From positions 74,857,914 through 74,921,913 of the forward strand of contig OX375881.1 of assembly GCA_947359465.1 (NCBI GenBank): a DNA stretch of 64,000 nucleotides. Direction: 5' to 3'. Both the position numbers and the translations under genes were made by a program. The first letter of the stretch is position 1; the number at the start of each line of letters is the position of its first letter. The notes beneath the pieces are model-generated. The model did not search any database and was not told where the DNA came from. It saw nothing but the letters and a program-made list of their open reading frames with translations. Origin of the DNA: Metellina segmentata. Its lineage: Eukaryota > Arthropoda > Arachnida > Araneae > Tetragnathidae. Of this stretch, positions 1 through 10,759 are shown in pieces.

Positions 1-882
1 TACTTTTTAACAGTTATGGGGAGGGGATTGCGTCACAATCCAAACATTTCGATGATTGCTGGACTGATCCCGGACCTATTCCGATATTCATCGCAGAGCC
101 CGAGTAACGGAAAAGTACACACATTTTTTGCGGGATTAACGGTTCCGTATATAAGACGACCCCAGTACTTTAGATTTAGAAAATGCTCTAAAAATTCTCG
201 GCTTATACACGGAAATATAGTGTAAAAAAAAATAAAATATTTCAAAAAATATCAAGAACAAAACATCTCATTTCCACATAAAAAAGGAAATATATTTTGG
301 CACATTATATTTTTAAAATTCAGAGGAAATATCATCATAATTTTAAATGTTTTAGCTTCTTCGCGTTGTTTGTTGTAATAGTACTTCTTAATAATTTCAT
401 ATTCGACTGTTGCTATGGAAACGGCGACTGTATTTGCCGTTTTTTCTGATGACATTGCAAACTCTCTAGAGCGTGCTCTCAAATTTTATGAATGAATTAA
501 TTAAAAAAATAACTGTGTTTATCGTCTGCGCGTGCTCCAAATTCATTAGCCCGTTGAACCACAAGACTCGTAATCACTATTACCAATCACAAAGCGAATA
601 AACCTGAAAAATATTGCAAAATATTTTTTCATAATAGAAAGAAAGATTATATCTTTGCACATAATATCTCTCGATTTTTTGTACCCATAGGCGTTTCGAT
701 TCCTAGAACGGTCTTTAAAATGTTCCTAACAACCGCACTTTTCTTTGCTAAATTTTTTTTTGAAATCTAGTAATGGAACAAAAAATAAACACTATTAGGC
801 AGTATCCGCATTTTCAACTGTATCTCGCATTTGAAATAAATTCGCTGCATACTTTAAGTATCAGAACGTTAAACTTAAGATA
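1..882. other. Intergenic DNA, no gene recognised
   Basis: AT-rich sequence with no reading frame that resembles a known protein. The 15-mer GGACTGATCCCGGAC at 61-75 also occurs in the SINE at 50870-50884, so a decayed SINE piece may lie here, but the flanking bases do not align. Confidence 0.4.
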
Positions 883-1527
883 CTAGGGGGGCCGCCCCCT
901 GCTCGCTAACGCTCGCCAACCCCCGGAGGATTGCTTCGCAATTCTCATTGGTTCGCTGCGCGAACCTATGCTCGCTTCGCTCGCATCAATGAAGACACGT
1001 GTCCTAGCAAAAGGGATTGATTACAAAATATATTCCAAAAAAATATTTTTCAAATCTAAATTTGTTGTATTACATAAAATATATATACAGTACCTCTAGA
1101 ATCAGAATTTAGATGAAAACTTTGAGCAAATTTTTCTCGCAATGTGAGCGCTGCTTTGAAATTGAATACCCAGCATGTTGTTTGTGTGTACATTTCCCCA
1201 GTACTCGAGCCGCCCATACACTTTTTGACTGAGTTTGTTGTCGAAAGTTGTAGTGCACGCGTCTTGTTGTACTATAATTGTTAGCCTTGAAAAGGACCGT
1301 TTTTTAAATAGCCCTGAAAAGATCCTCCGCTTTCTTAGATTTCTAATACGAACCGCAACAGCTCGTCTAAAATTCATTTTTTTTTTCAATAAAATTTCAT
1401 CCGATAACGCTATAGATTCAAATGACTCGCGAGGCTCCTAGTAAACAAACAATCGCACAATGTTGCCAAAACGCGGTAACAAATAACGTCTTTTTTGCGT
1501 GCCACGTAAGAGAAATATATATATAGA
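883..1527 (-). mobile_element. Non-autonomous Helitron (645 bp)
   Basis: Read on the minus strand it starts with TC followed by an AT stretch and the CTTACGTGGCACGC block. It ends with a set of short GC-rich hairpins and CTAG, lying between a host A and a host T, as expected for a Helitron. Closely related copies lie at 7904-9322 and 25399-26040. The 95-codon minus-strand frame at 1102-1389 lies inside it; the corresponding stretch of the copy at 7904 holds in-frame stops, so I do not count it as a gene. No Rep/helicase coding sequence is present, so mobility would depend on another element. Confidence 0.85.
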
Positions 1528-2304
1528 TTTAATGAATAAAAATAAATTTTAAAAATTAAACACCATTTATTGCAATTCTGTACTCAGATGTTATAAGTCA
1601 CTTTTTTAATTTTCCGTGTCAGCAATTTTAAGATTCAGGATTAAATATTTGGTTTTTTATTTATTACAATTTTCTCACCTTTGTTTTCTCATAAACTGAA
1701 AGAAAAGGACTTACGACATTTTGTCACCTTCTAAACATTAATAAACCAGACTCCAGGATGAGACTTACTTAATTTTTTGGAAAAAGTGACTTATGGCATT
1801 TTGCCATCTGAGCACAGGTATTATCCCCATTAATCATTAAAAAAAATTCTAGTTTTATAGAAAAGTATTACATTAGTACTATGTATTAATGAAAAAAACA
1901 CAAATTTTCAGAGAAATTTTAAGGAACTCAATTCTTTTCCAAAAATTTAAAGTCTTCCTCATAGTTAATTTTGTATTTTACAAATATTTCAACCTTCCAT
2001 TTTTTGTTTCCTTCATCCAACGGCACAAATGGCTTCTCTTTCATGTTAAATATTATTTTGTTTTCACTTCCCTTAGATAAGAAAAATGCGTTTATCTCAA
2101 ACATTTATCCCTCTTAAAGTTTTCTATTTTGTTTAAAATAAATGCTGTGGAGATGTTAAAGAAATAACAATTCAATTTGATTTAAAAGGATTTTCCCTTT
2201 AACTTACTTATTTCAGAACAAGCTTAACTCTATCGGACCGTAAAAATAGTTTTAGGCGTGTTTGTTTTACTAAAGTGCGCCCAAAATAATCCAATAAGTA
2301 GTTA
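1528..2304. other. Intergenic DNA, nothing recognised
   Basis: Low-complexity AT-rich sequence. The short frames here have no recognisable motif. The phrase 'acttatggcattttgccatct' style echoes around 1720-1810 suggest a short decayed local duplication, but the boundaries are unclear. Confidence 0.35.
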
Positions 2305-2540
2305 ACTAACGTCGACCTGGAGCAACACAACAGACTGTTGCTGACGGTCCGGGATCATTTTCGAAGGGAAAGATTCGAGGACAACACCTCGTAATTTTTT
2401 TGCCCCATTCAGATGATGAGGTCAACACCTGGTACCAGACTCTCCAAAATTCCACACCATGCCTACGGGAAGATATTTGAGCCAAGCATATTCAACGTGA
2501 ACTAGCCCCCGTGTACAAGACACACACCATCGAATCAAAT
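2305..2540 (-). repeat. 5'-truncated tRNA-derived SINE copy
   Basis: The reverse complement aligns, with many substitutions, to the body and 3' tail of the SINE at 50614-50941. Shared blocks include TTTGGAGAGT, AGGTGTTG, ATCTTTCCCTT, GATCCCGGAC, TGTTGTGTTGCT and GACGTTA. The tRNA-like head with its A and B boxes is missing or too decayed to see. Divergence suggests an old insertion. Confidence 0.65.
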
Positions 2541-2899
2541 GTAGAATTTTTGTAGTTGTTTTTGCTTGTTAACCTACCTTTTTTCACAGCACTCAACTGG
2601 GAAACAATAGAAAGATGGGTACCGTCAGCATTCCAAAACGCATTTTGTTTCCAATATTTATGACTAGCCACTGGGTGGCCAGCACGGCGTTGCCCGTGAC
2701 AGTTCTGTTCGTGAAGTCAGGTGTGACTACTGCTCCCTAACTCCCAAATGGGAATTTGTAAGCTATTGTATAACAGCCATTACGGCGTTCCCTCGTGGTA
2801 AAATGCGGCCAAATTCGAATTACGAAGAGATCCAATTGGTGTGACGATCGTTGAGATAAGAAACATAAACAATAACGCTCGATAACCCCAGGTGACTGC

Positions 2900-2965
2900 T
2901 ATGTAAATTCCAAAACGATCGCAATAGCTCATTGTGTTGGTCCGGTGCGACGTTAATTAAATATA
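2900..2965 (+). repeat. SINE 3'-tail fragment
   Basis: Contains CAATAGCTCATTGTGTTG followed by GCGACGTTAATTAAATA, matching the end of the SINE at 50614-50941 (CAATAGCCCATTGTGTTG then GACGTTAACTAAAA). Only the tail is clear. Confidence 0.55.
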
Positions 2966-3189
2966 TATAAAAAACAAACGTGACATCATTGTCTAATGCG
3001 CCCGTATTCGTGTTGCAAAAAAAAGTAGGAAGAAGAAGTTTAAAAAGCAGGAAATGAATCTGTGATCTCGATAGCAAATGTCAAATTCGTATTGGAATTA
3101 AAGAATACTGTAAATAATTCTAAATCTGTCATATTTATCTATTCTAAATAATATGTAAACAAACACAATTTCAAATTCTATTGCAAAAA

Positions 3190-3865
3190 GTCACTACAGG
3201 TATTTACCAAACCTCGCCGTACCAAAACAAACCGTTTAAAGATACCCGAATTTAAAATTTAAAAATAACTTTTAGTCATGTTAGTGATTTTAAGTATTAT
3301 TTTATTCAATGGGTTAATTACAAAACAAACTCTCAACTGTTTCATAATTAAATCTCACTAAAGTAAAAGCATTCCCTTACTTCATCTATTTTAAATGCTA
3401 AACACAAGATTTTTAATTCCATTAAAAAGCCCTCGAACCTCGCTCGTACCAAAAGAAAACCGTTTTAAGATACGGATTTAATACTTAAAAATAACTTTAT
3501 TCATGTTTACGTATATATAATTTTTTGTATTCCTTTATACAATTGGTTTATAACAAACGATAAATTGTTTATCATTATATATATATAAATCTCACTAAAG
3601 TAAAAACATTCCATTTCTTCATCTACTTTAAATGCTAAACATAAGATTTTTAATTCCATTAAAAAAGTCATTACAGCTATTTATCAAACGTCGCTCGTAC
3701 CAAAAGAAAACCGTTTAAAGTTACGGATTTAATATTTAAAAATAACTTTTATTTATGTTTACAATTTTTTGTATTCATTTATCCAATTGGTTAATTTCAA
3801 AACATACGATAAACTGTTTTATCATTAAACCTCACTAAAGCAAAAGCATTCAATTTCTTTCATAG
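3190..3865. repeat. Tandem repeat, about 2.7 copies of ~225-250 bp
   Basis: Three direct copies can be followed by their anchors: CCGTACCAAAACAAACCG near 3217, CTCGTACCAAAAGAAAACCG near 3440 and the same block near 3693. Each is followed by a TTTAAAATTTAAAAATAACTTT stretch, then CTCACTAAAGTAAAAGCATTC and ATGCTAAACA. Copies 2 and 3 are more alike than copy 1. The array sits about 0.7 kb past the stop codon of the LARP6-like gene and looks non-coding. Confidence 0.75.
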
Positions 3866-4152
3866 TAAAACCTTGAGTTCTAGTCAGCAAAATTGTGATT
3901 GTGATAGAAGCTTTGAACTGTGACGATGGTTAGCACTGAAAACTTGTCTTCGACTAATTGTGGAGAATGCCTTCGATCGTAACTGTCAATAGTTCATCTA
4001 CATTTTAAGACAGAAAATTCTAATAAATTCCCTTGATTTCAGTATACTTTGATTCATGGATGTTTTTTTCTAACCATATATTGCTTTAAGAAGGCAAGTT
4101 ATACTTAACGAGTAAAAAGACAAACGATTTTTATCTCTCTGTAAAGAAATAA

Positions 4153-4158
4153 TTTATT
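4153..4158 (-). promoter_or_regulatory. Candidate poly(A) signal for the LARP6-like gene
   Basis: TTTATT on the plus strand reads AATAAA on the minus strand, about 390 bases past the stop codon. It is the first canonical hexamer I see downstream. Because the region is AT-rich, it could be chance. Confidence 0.35.
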
Positions 4159-4545
4159 CATTCATTATTGTTAACGTTTGCTGTTTCAAACACCATGGTA
4201 TTATAAAATTAAATATTACATTGGTAGATAATTCTCCAAATAATATTACGAAACGTTTCCATAAACTTGTCTAATAACCTAAGTGACGTGTTTGTTAAAA
4301 CCTATAATAACCTAAAACACAGAGTTTTAAAAACCTCTAAAAACTAAATTTTAAGTTTGAAAACCTAATTTAAGATTTTTAGCACCTAAAAATCCAGGGC
4401 CTGATCATGACATAACAATTATTTACTATTATCTTAAATGAAATACATTCTTGGCATTAACTTTTACCATGAAATTAAACACAATTAAGTATTTAGTTTT
4501 TAGAATAACACTATTCCACAGGTATTGACTTGAAAATATAAAATT

Positions 4546-5688
4546 TCAAAGTACATGTATTTTGAGACTGGCTTTAGCTCTACCGGCATGAAAGCCAATG
4601 GTCCCATCTGGTCCTTTAGGTTCACGAATAACAATCACACTATTTTTTTCACACTTGCTAGACATTTGTCTTTTCTGTTTCCAAGACGAGCTTATTGCTA
4701 TGTCCTCTCTACGCGGGCCTGGTGAAATTCGTTGGCCATCCCGATGATCATTTTCTAAGTGGAAATTCGTAGATTTCTTTCTACGATGCTGGTTTTTTCT
4801 CAAAGAGGCATATTCATCAACTCTCGAAGGAGATTGTAGCACTTCATCGCTGGAATAATCGGGACTCGAAAGTTTCCATCCGGAATCGCAACTAGACGTT
4901 TGACATTGATGAGTTCTGGGCGAAGGCAACGGGGATTTCGATTTCTTCCATCCTCTGCTGTTATCTAAGAGTGGAGCTACCACAAAAGATTGATTAGCAT
5001 TCGAAATATGTTTCGTTGCGCGTGATGCTTCTTCCGGGGATTCGAACTCTGCAATGGCGTATGTGGAAGCACAGATGCCTTTGCAAGACGGCGTACAATG
5101 GCTGGACTTTAACGCACTTTCAGATGATATGATGGACGCACTAATTACTTTTCCGAAACGGTTCAGCAGATTCTTTACGTCTTCTTCTGCCTTCACATTG
5201 GGTGGCATTTCGAACACCAACACTTTGCTGAAAGTCGAAAAACTTGAGTCATCTACGGGATCCAAACGACGTATTTTAGACATTTCATAATTCATTTTCA
5301 GCTTCTGGGAGGGTAGAAGGCTTTGAGCAACGACTCTCCAATCTTTCGCGAGAGCCTTTACTCTTCGTGATGACGCTATTAACTTAAGACTTACATACCC
5401 CTTTTTGTCCCGACGAATGTGCTTTAATAGGAAATTATCTTTACTTAAGTTGCTATCCGAAAAGAGACATTCTACCCGCTGTAGTATCTTTGCTGATAAT
5501 TCTTCATCTGGCAGTATGATATCATCCTTTTCCTTCATATCATGTTTGAGAATTTCTTCGTAGACATCGGTGGTTTCTGAAATCTCGGTACTTATGTTTG
5601 GGTTTCCATCACCAGAGCTTCCCATATCAGTCTTAGAAATGCAAAGAGGAAGCCATTCCGCTGTTTTTGCTACAGAATCCCCATCCAT
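4546..5688 (-). CDS. Larp6: La-related protein 6-like RNA-binding protein
   Basis: A complete 380-residue frame. Residues about 59-143 form a La motif, including CLFSDSNLSKDNFLLKHI and the GYVSLKLI segment. Residues about 152-235 fit an RRM-like fold (KVLVFEMPPN ... RFGKVISASI ... AIAEFESPEEASRA). Residues about 351-372 (REPKGPDGTIGFHAGR) match the SUZ-C/LSA motif that ends LARP6 proteins. Between them lies a serine- and basic-rich linker. Known LARP6 (Acheron) proteins bind structured RNA and act in translation control; that role is inferred by family. The protein is shorter than the vertebrate form but has every hallmark in order, without introns. The ATG was chosen because it follows a splice-acceptor-like site by eight bases and the frame has no earlier in-exon methionine. 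No poly(A) tract or target duplication was seen, so a processed retrocopy is possible but less favoured. Confidence 0.9.
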   Translation of the reverse strand: MDGDSVAKTAEWLPLCISKTDMGSSGDGNPNISTEISETTDVYEEILKHDMKEKDDIILPDEELSAKILQRVECLFSDSNLSKDNFLLKHIRRDKKGYVSLKLIASSRRVKALAKDWRVVAQSLLPSQKLKMNYEMSKIRRLDPVDDSSFSTFSKVLVFEMPPNVKAEEDVKNLLNRFGKVISASIISSESALKSSHCTPSCKGICASTYAIAEFESPEEASRATKHISNANQSFVVAPLLDNSRGWKKSKSPLPSPRTHQCQTSSCDSGWKLSSPDYSSDEVLQSPSRVDEYASLRKNQHRRKKSTNFHLENDHRDGQRISPGPRREDIAISSSWKQKRQMSSKCEKNSVIVIREPKGPDGTIGFHAGRAKASLKIHVL

Positions 5689-5696
5689 TTAATTAC

Positions 5697-5711
5697 CTGA
5701 GGAAGAGGATC
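5697..5711 (-). promoter_or_regulatory. Candidate 3' splice site upstream of LARP6-like ATG
   Basis: On the minus strand a pyrimidine-rich TCCTCTTCCTCAG precedes GTAATTAA and the start codon, with CTGAT just before it as a possible branch region. This would place a 5'-UTR exon farther right, and the whole coding region in the second exon. Inference only. Confidence 0.45.
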
Positions 5712-6460
5712 AGCGTCCCTCGATCGAAAAATAAATTCACGATTCAAATTATAAACGGTCATGAATCTTTATGTAGTATAGTTTTTAGTGCTCTATTATA
5801 AAGACGTAGTTTTAACCAGTCTTGTTCTCAAATTTTTAATGTTATTTAAAAAAAATGTATTTAGTTATATTTAGTTTAGACATTTACTATTTTGATGTAA
5901 TTAAATATTATAAGACATATTTGTCCATACTGAACTGACATTTGGATTTTCCCCTGTATACTCTCTTATTGCACTGAAAAAGTGCCGAGATCCTTTATTC
6001 AATGCTCCTGCACTAAATAGGACATAACCTTATAATAGATGATAATACGATTTGAAAACCATTAATTAAGAAATAAAAACAGGTATCGGTATGATACTTT
6101 TAACTACAAATATAACTGTATGCAAGTTTACTTTTACTTTATTTTGTAAGCTTGTGGTGTTGCAGCAATTATTTAATAGATTACGACTATGTTCAACTGC
6201 AAAGTTATAGTAATTTCAATTTTTGCTGATTTATTTTTATCTTCACGTTCAGCGGCTTATTAAAGTTATTTTTAGATAAATTGTTTACAATCTTTCTAGA
6301 TACAATTACTCACAAGGCTCAAGGAGTTTCCAGATTTCAAACAAGATACAATTACAATATCTTTCACTCGACTTGATTTAATACCTGTGGATTCATATTT
6401 TGTTTAGTATTTTCAAACGATAATTTAAAAAGATTCTAGTCTAGTTCAAATATACTGTTG
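5712..6460. other. Upstream region of the LARP6-like gene
   Basis: AT-rich, no coding frame recognised. If the acceptor at 5697 is used, this is intron sequence. I see no convincing promoter or first exon. Confidence 0.4.
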
Positions 6461-6501
6461 CGAGTTTAGCCACCACTACAAAAATTAAATTATGATGCAG
6501 T

Positions 6502-6511
6502 AATATATATA

Positions 6512-6572
<61 letters not shown>
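6502..6572. repeat. (TA)n microsatellite
   Basis: About 70 bases of almost pure TA, left of the fold-back. Confidence 0.95.
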
Positions 6573-6574
<2 letters not shown>

Positions 6575-6714
6575 ACAACATACAATATACAAAATAACAT
6601 AACACACACAAAATAACAAAAAATAACCAAACAGCCGGGGTGCATTAACCAGAAATCGAAACTCGAAACTACCCATGCAAGCGCGCTGAAGCTGCAGACA
6701 TAGCATGGTAAGCA

Positions 6715-7187
6715 ATATAATTTCAAGAACACAAGAATTTCTAAAAAAATGTAACAAAAGTCTTAAAAAATAATAAAAAATGAAGAAATGTTGGTGGATC
6801 AGGGCGTCATCAGGGAGGAGCCTGACCCAAACAACATAAAATGGTGTTTTCTACATATGAGCAGCATTCTACATATGATGGCATTTGGTGGCAATTTTTA
6901 GGCTTGTTGTTGATGATATCCCAGCTGCGGCTTCGGGTTTCATTTCGTTCTATTCCTGCTATGTTTTGGTATTTTGTTCTGTTTTTGTTTTACTTGATTT
7001 TTGGTGGTGTTTGGGGGAGTGTATGAGCAATTTTTTCAGCCTAATGCTGCTCATATGTAGAAAACACCATTTTATGTTGTTTGGGTCAGGCTCCTCCCTG
7101 ATGACGCCCTGATCCACCAACATTTCTTCATTTTTTATTATTTTTTAAGACTTTTGTTACATTTTTTTAGAAATTCTTGTGTTCTTG

Positions 7188-7196
<9 letters not shown>
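6715..7196 (+). mobile_element. Penelope-like 3' fragment with 154-bp inverted arms
   Basis: 6715-6868 is, by eye, an exact reverse complement of 7043-7196, giving a perfect 154-bp stem with a 174-base loop. The loop and right arm match the 3' region seen on the minus strand of the Penelope-like sequences at 48896-49144 and 61386-61620 (GATGGCATTTGGTGG, CTGCGGCTTCGGG, GGTGGTGTTT, GGGTCAGGCTCCTCCCTGATG). Penelope-like elements are known to insert with an inverted partial copy at one end; that is the likeliest origin. Sense is plus for the loop and right arm. Confidence 0.8.

Positions 7197-7240
<44 letters not shown>
7192..7240. repeat. (TA)n microsatellite
   Basis: About 48 bases of TA right of the fold-back, joining it to the resumed host repeat. 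Confidence 0.95.
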
Positions 7241-7243
<3 letters not shown>

Positions 7244-7668
7244 ACCCAACTCTACCATGAAGTACTTTTTGGTAGATACAAAGTTGCACTGTTTCACACC
7301 ATTCTGCTAAATTGGTGACCAACGGACGTGATCTGATCACACAAAACTCCAAAACTTCGATAAATGATCCACGATGAGTTGTTGAAATGCCAGTGCAATG
7401 CTAATCCCTTTAAACAACTAGCTGAGGCTCTGTGATATCAGAATGCAGATAGCACTGCTTATTTGCTATCACGTCTTCACTCCATTCATTGCTGCTCAGC
7501 CTTCACTTCACAAGGGCACTCGCTCTTTAAAGGCGACACAGGATAATTATAAATGTGTTCTTAATACAGCTCCCACAGTTTCACGCAAATGGCAATCATT
7601 GTACTAGTGGCGTTATCTATCGATTTTCGGCTACGACTAAATTCTGGAGGGGAAGTATTGCAGCAATC

Positions 7669-7780
7669 TTAGCCACCACTAAAAAAATTAACATCTGATG
7701 CTGTAGTATATATAACAATGTAACTCAACTCTACCAAAAAGTACTTTTTGGTAGAACAAAGTTGTACCGTTTCATTCCTA
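7669..7780 (+). repeat. TTAGCCACCACTA dispersed repeat, copy 2 (uninterrupted)
   Basis: TTAGCCACCACTAAAAAAAT, then ATCTGATGCTGTAGTATATA, then TGTAACTCAACTCTACCAAA and a TACTTTTTGGTAGAAC block. It acts as an empty-site reference for copy 1. Which element family it belongs to is unknown. Confidence 0.65.
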
Positions 7781-7903
7781 CTTGTTAAAATACCATCAGA
7801 AGACGTTTATACTTTCAGTTACTTACTACAGAGAATACGTATAGGAAGCACACTATACCATTAAAAAACTAGTGCCATCTGCATTTATCTTTACAGAAAA
7901 GTA

Positions 7904-9322
7904 TCTATATATATAATTCTCTTACGTGACACGCAAAAAAGACGTTATTTGTAATCGCGTTTTGGCAACACTGTACGATTGTTTGTTTACCACGAAGCCC
8001 TCAATTGAATTTATAGTGTTATCGGATGAAATTTTATGGGGAAAAAAATGAATTTTAGTCGAGCTGTTGTAGTTTATAATTAGAAATCAAAGAAAGCGGA
8101 GGATCTTTTCAGGGCTATGTTAAAAATGGTCCTTTTCAGAGCCAACCATTATAGTTCAACAAGATGCTTGCACTACAACTTTCGACAACTCAACGAAAAA
8201 GTGTGGAAAGCTCGAGTACTGGGGAAGTGTACACATAAATAACATGCTGGGTATTCAATTTCCAAAACAGCGCTCACATTTCGAATCAAAATTTGCTCAA
8301 AGTTTTCATTTCAATTCTGATTCCAGAGGTGCTGTATATATATTTTCTGCAAATTTAGATTAAAAAAATATTTTTTTGGAACATCATATTTTGAAAACAA
8401 TTCTTTTTTCTAGGACACATGTCTTCATTGATGGGTACAGCAACACTCTACGTTTATGACTGATGGCAACGACTTGGGGATTTTTTTTGGCGCACTGCTC
8501 AAGTCGCCAAGGAAAGAATTATTTCTTAACTCTTTTCCTGTCACAATTTTTTTTCTTTTTACAACACACTTTTTAAGCACATTTCAGAACGTTTTAAAAA
8601 ATATATTTAAAAAAAAATTTCACAAAAAGTAGTAAGCTTAATCACATATCAAAACACATTTGTGAACCAGCAGAGAAACTAAGCTACGAATGGTAAGAAT
8701 ACCCTGAAACTTATCAATTACACTAAATACAGTGAGCATGTTGAAAAAGAAAAAGATTTACAAAAGAAAAAAAGCAAGAAATAATACCTGATAACGTCAG
8801 AATTCTCTCGTAAAAAAATAATGAAAACAAAAATGGTCAAAAAATCAAAACTCTTAATCCTGTCGTGAAAACTATTATAACAAAATAAAAATTCCACAAC
8901 TGTCAAAATACAAATAAATGGACCAATGGTATCACAGAAAACGATTTAAAAGGACCAATGCAATAAAAGGATATTTTAAAAACAAAATAACCAATGGGGG
9001 GAAAGAAAAAATTTCAAACGAATCAATGAAATCAAACGATTTTAACGGATTTTGAAAATGAAAATTTCCGTTTGCCGAGGTTGCCGAAAAAACCACAACA
9101 ACAGCAACGAAAGATGGGTTGCCTTAATTTATCGTAACTCGCTACTATAAGTGCGACAAAAAAAAATCGCCACGCCATTGCCATCACTCATAAACGTAGA
9201 GTGTAGCTGTACCCATTGATGCGAGCGAAGCGAGCATAGGTTCGCGCAGCGAACCAATGCGGATTGCAAAGCAATCCTTCGGGGGTTGGCGAGCGTTAGC
9301 GAGCAGTGGGCGGGCCCCCTAG
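7904..9322 (+). mobile_element. Helitron interrupted by a GG...CC element
   Basis: Starts TCTATATATATAATTCTC after a host A at 7903 and ends in GGGCGGGCCCCCTAG before a host T at 9323. Internal hairpins include GGTTCGCGCAGCGAACC and GGATTGCAAAGCAATCC. Removing the insertion at 8434-9213 and one copy of its 8-bp duplication leaves about 631 bp, close to the 642 and 645 bp of the copies at 25399 and 883. No coding sequence for a Rep/helicase. Confidence 0.88.
8434..9213. mobile_element. GG...CC inverted-repeat element (780 bp), 8-bp TSD
   Basis: Left end GGTACAGCAACACTCTACG and right end CGTAGAGTGTAGCTGTACC are inverted copies, extending for more than 30 bases. CATTGATG at 8426-8433 is repeated at 9214-9221. 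It lies inside a Helitron whose continuity is restored by its removal. Interior is non-coding. TIR beginning with GG plus an 8-bp duplication would fit a hAT- or Merlin-type MITE; I cannot decide. Confidence 0.85.
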
Positions 9323-9570
9323 TAATAAGAATTTTACCTTCTATAAAAGTCATTCACAAATTTACGGCTTTCACATGCCTGTTTAATTTTCAGTAACCCA
9401 CGAGCTAATGAAAGAGTTATTTGAAAATTAGTTGCTCTAAGTTATTACATTTTAATTAACAGATGACTGGAATGTTATTCATGTCATACGTATAAAAAAA
9501 CGTTTGCAGAAATACCCGGTTTGATCGGGTTGAATTAATAATATGTTGATTAAAAAGTCATCATCAATTA

Positions 9571-10746
9571 TCTCTCTATATTAAAAAAATGATACCGCCG
9601 CCGCCGACGCCGCCGGATTGAAAACTGTGTTGTTTAGCTCGATTCTTAGACGGTTTCCCGAGAAAGTACTGATCGGAAAAAAATGAAATTAACATGATTT
9701 GTTCTTCATCGTATTCCCTGGATAATTATTAAGATTTTTTTCCGATGCGGCTATTAGTTTAGGTTTTATTAAGTGTTAAAGTTGAAGAAGTGAAATTTCT
9801 TCCGCGAGTGAGCAAAAAACATTCAAATTTTCAGTCTTCCGTCGTGAGTTTTTTTTAAAGAGTACCTCTCAACGTAAATTTTTGCAGCTCGTCGAGTTTT
9901 TTTTAAAATTTAAATTTGGTTCTTGATAATATTTTTTTGAAATTCAGGAAAAATCGGGACATTTTTGTTACTTTTTTTTAAAACTGCCGTATCTATATCT
10001 AATTACTATTAGTTTTTAATTTTTAAAATATCGCAGTATACCTCAGAATATACTCTTTCTTACGGTACTATTATTTTTAAAATTGATTCATAAATAAATT
10101 CGATGCAATCAAAAGTTGGTGTCACAAATTTCGTATTTTTCAGTTCGCATAGCTACTTCCGAAAGCAGTAGTGGGTTGCACTTTTGACTATCGGGTTTGC
10201 CGGATATCAAATTTATTGTAGCAACAATTACCATAAAAACGATTTATTTTTATTTGGCGAGGAAAAAGGCTCATTTTTTTCCCTCTGTTCTCAAGACAGT
10301 TTACCGACAAAGTACAGATCGTAAAGTTTGGATATTAACAATGTTTACTTAAAATTGTACAGGGAACAAGATGCAGAAGATTTTTTACTGATGCGGCTAT
10401 TAGTTTAGGGTGCATTAAGTGTTAAAGCAAAAAAAAGTTAAATCACTTGCGAAAGAAGTATTGGTTTGAGAAAGCAAACTAAACGGATTGCGTAGCAATC
10501 CCCGGGGTCGGCGAGCGTAAGCGAGACGCAGCGAAGCCCTCGCTGTGACGTCATGAACCGGAAAGTGAAACCAGCATAATACGAATTATTCAGATAGTTT
10601 CACTCTGTGAAAGTAATGTTGGTTTGCGAAGCAAACCAAATGGCGTCTGTGACAGGAGTGTTGGTTTGCGAAGCAAACCAAATGGGATTGCGCAGCAATC
10701 CCCGGGGGTTGGCGAGCGTAAGCGAGCAGGGGGCGGAGCCCCCTAG
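9571..10746 (+). mobile_element. Helitron with repeated hairpin blocks (1176 bp)
   Basis: Starts TCTCTATATTAAAAAAATGA after a host A and ends GGGGGCGGAGCCCCCTAG before a host T. A (GCC)n-like patch lies at 9596-9616. Two 3'-end-like blocks are present: one near 10484-10540 and the terminal one. The 17-base palindrome GGTTTGCGAAGCAAACC occurs at 10621-10637 and again at 10663-10679. No transposase coding sequence. Its 5' half does not match the shorter Helitrons, so it is a separate subfamily sharing the 3' end. Confidence 0.75.
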
Positions 10747-10759
10747 TTTTTCATAAAAA

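Larger units (their letters stand above)
6466..7300 (+). repeat. TTAGCCACCACTA dispersed repeat, copy 1, split by an insertion
   Basis: Begins with TTAGCCACCACTACAAAAA at 6466, runs into a (TA)n tract, and resumes at 7240 with TGTAACCCAACTCTACC. An uninterrupted paralogue lies at 7669-7780, where the two halves are only about 50 bases apart. A third copy lies on the minus strand at 51895-51975. The intervening 0.7 kb is the Penelope-like fold-back with its TA tracts. Confidence 0.7.

Noticed and set aside
61..75. SINE fragment from the shared 15-mer GGACTGATCCCGGAC
   Set aside because: Flanking bases do not align with the SINE, so one short match is not enough.
1102..1389. 95-codon frame inside a Helitron
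   Set aside because: The same stretch in the sister Helitron at 7904 has in-frame stops and no motif is recognisable.
6485..6757. Frames with long isoleucine-tyrosine runs
   Set aside because: They are translations of the (TA)n tract.
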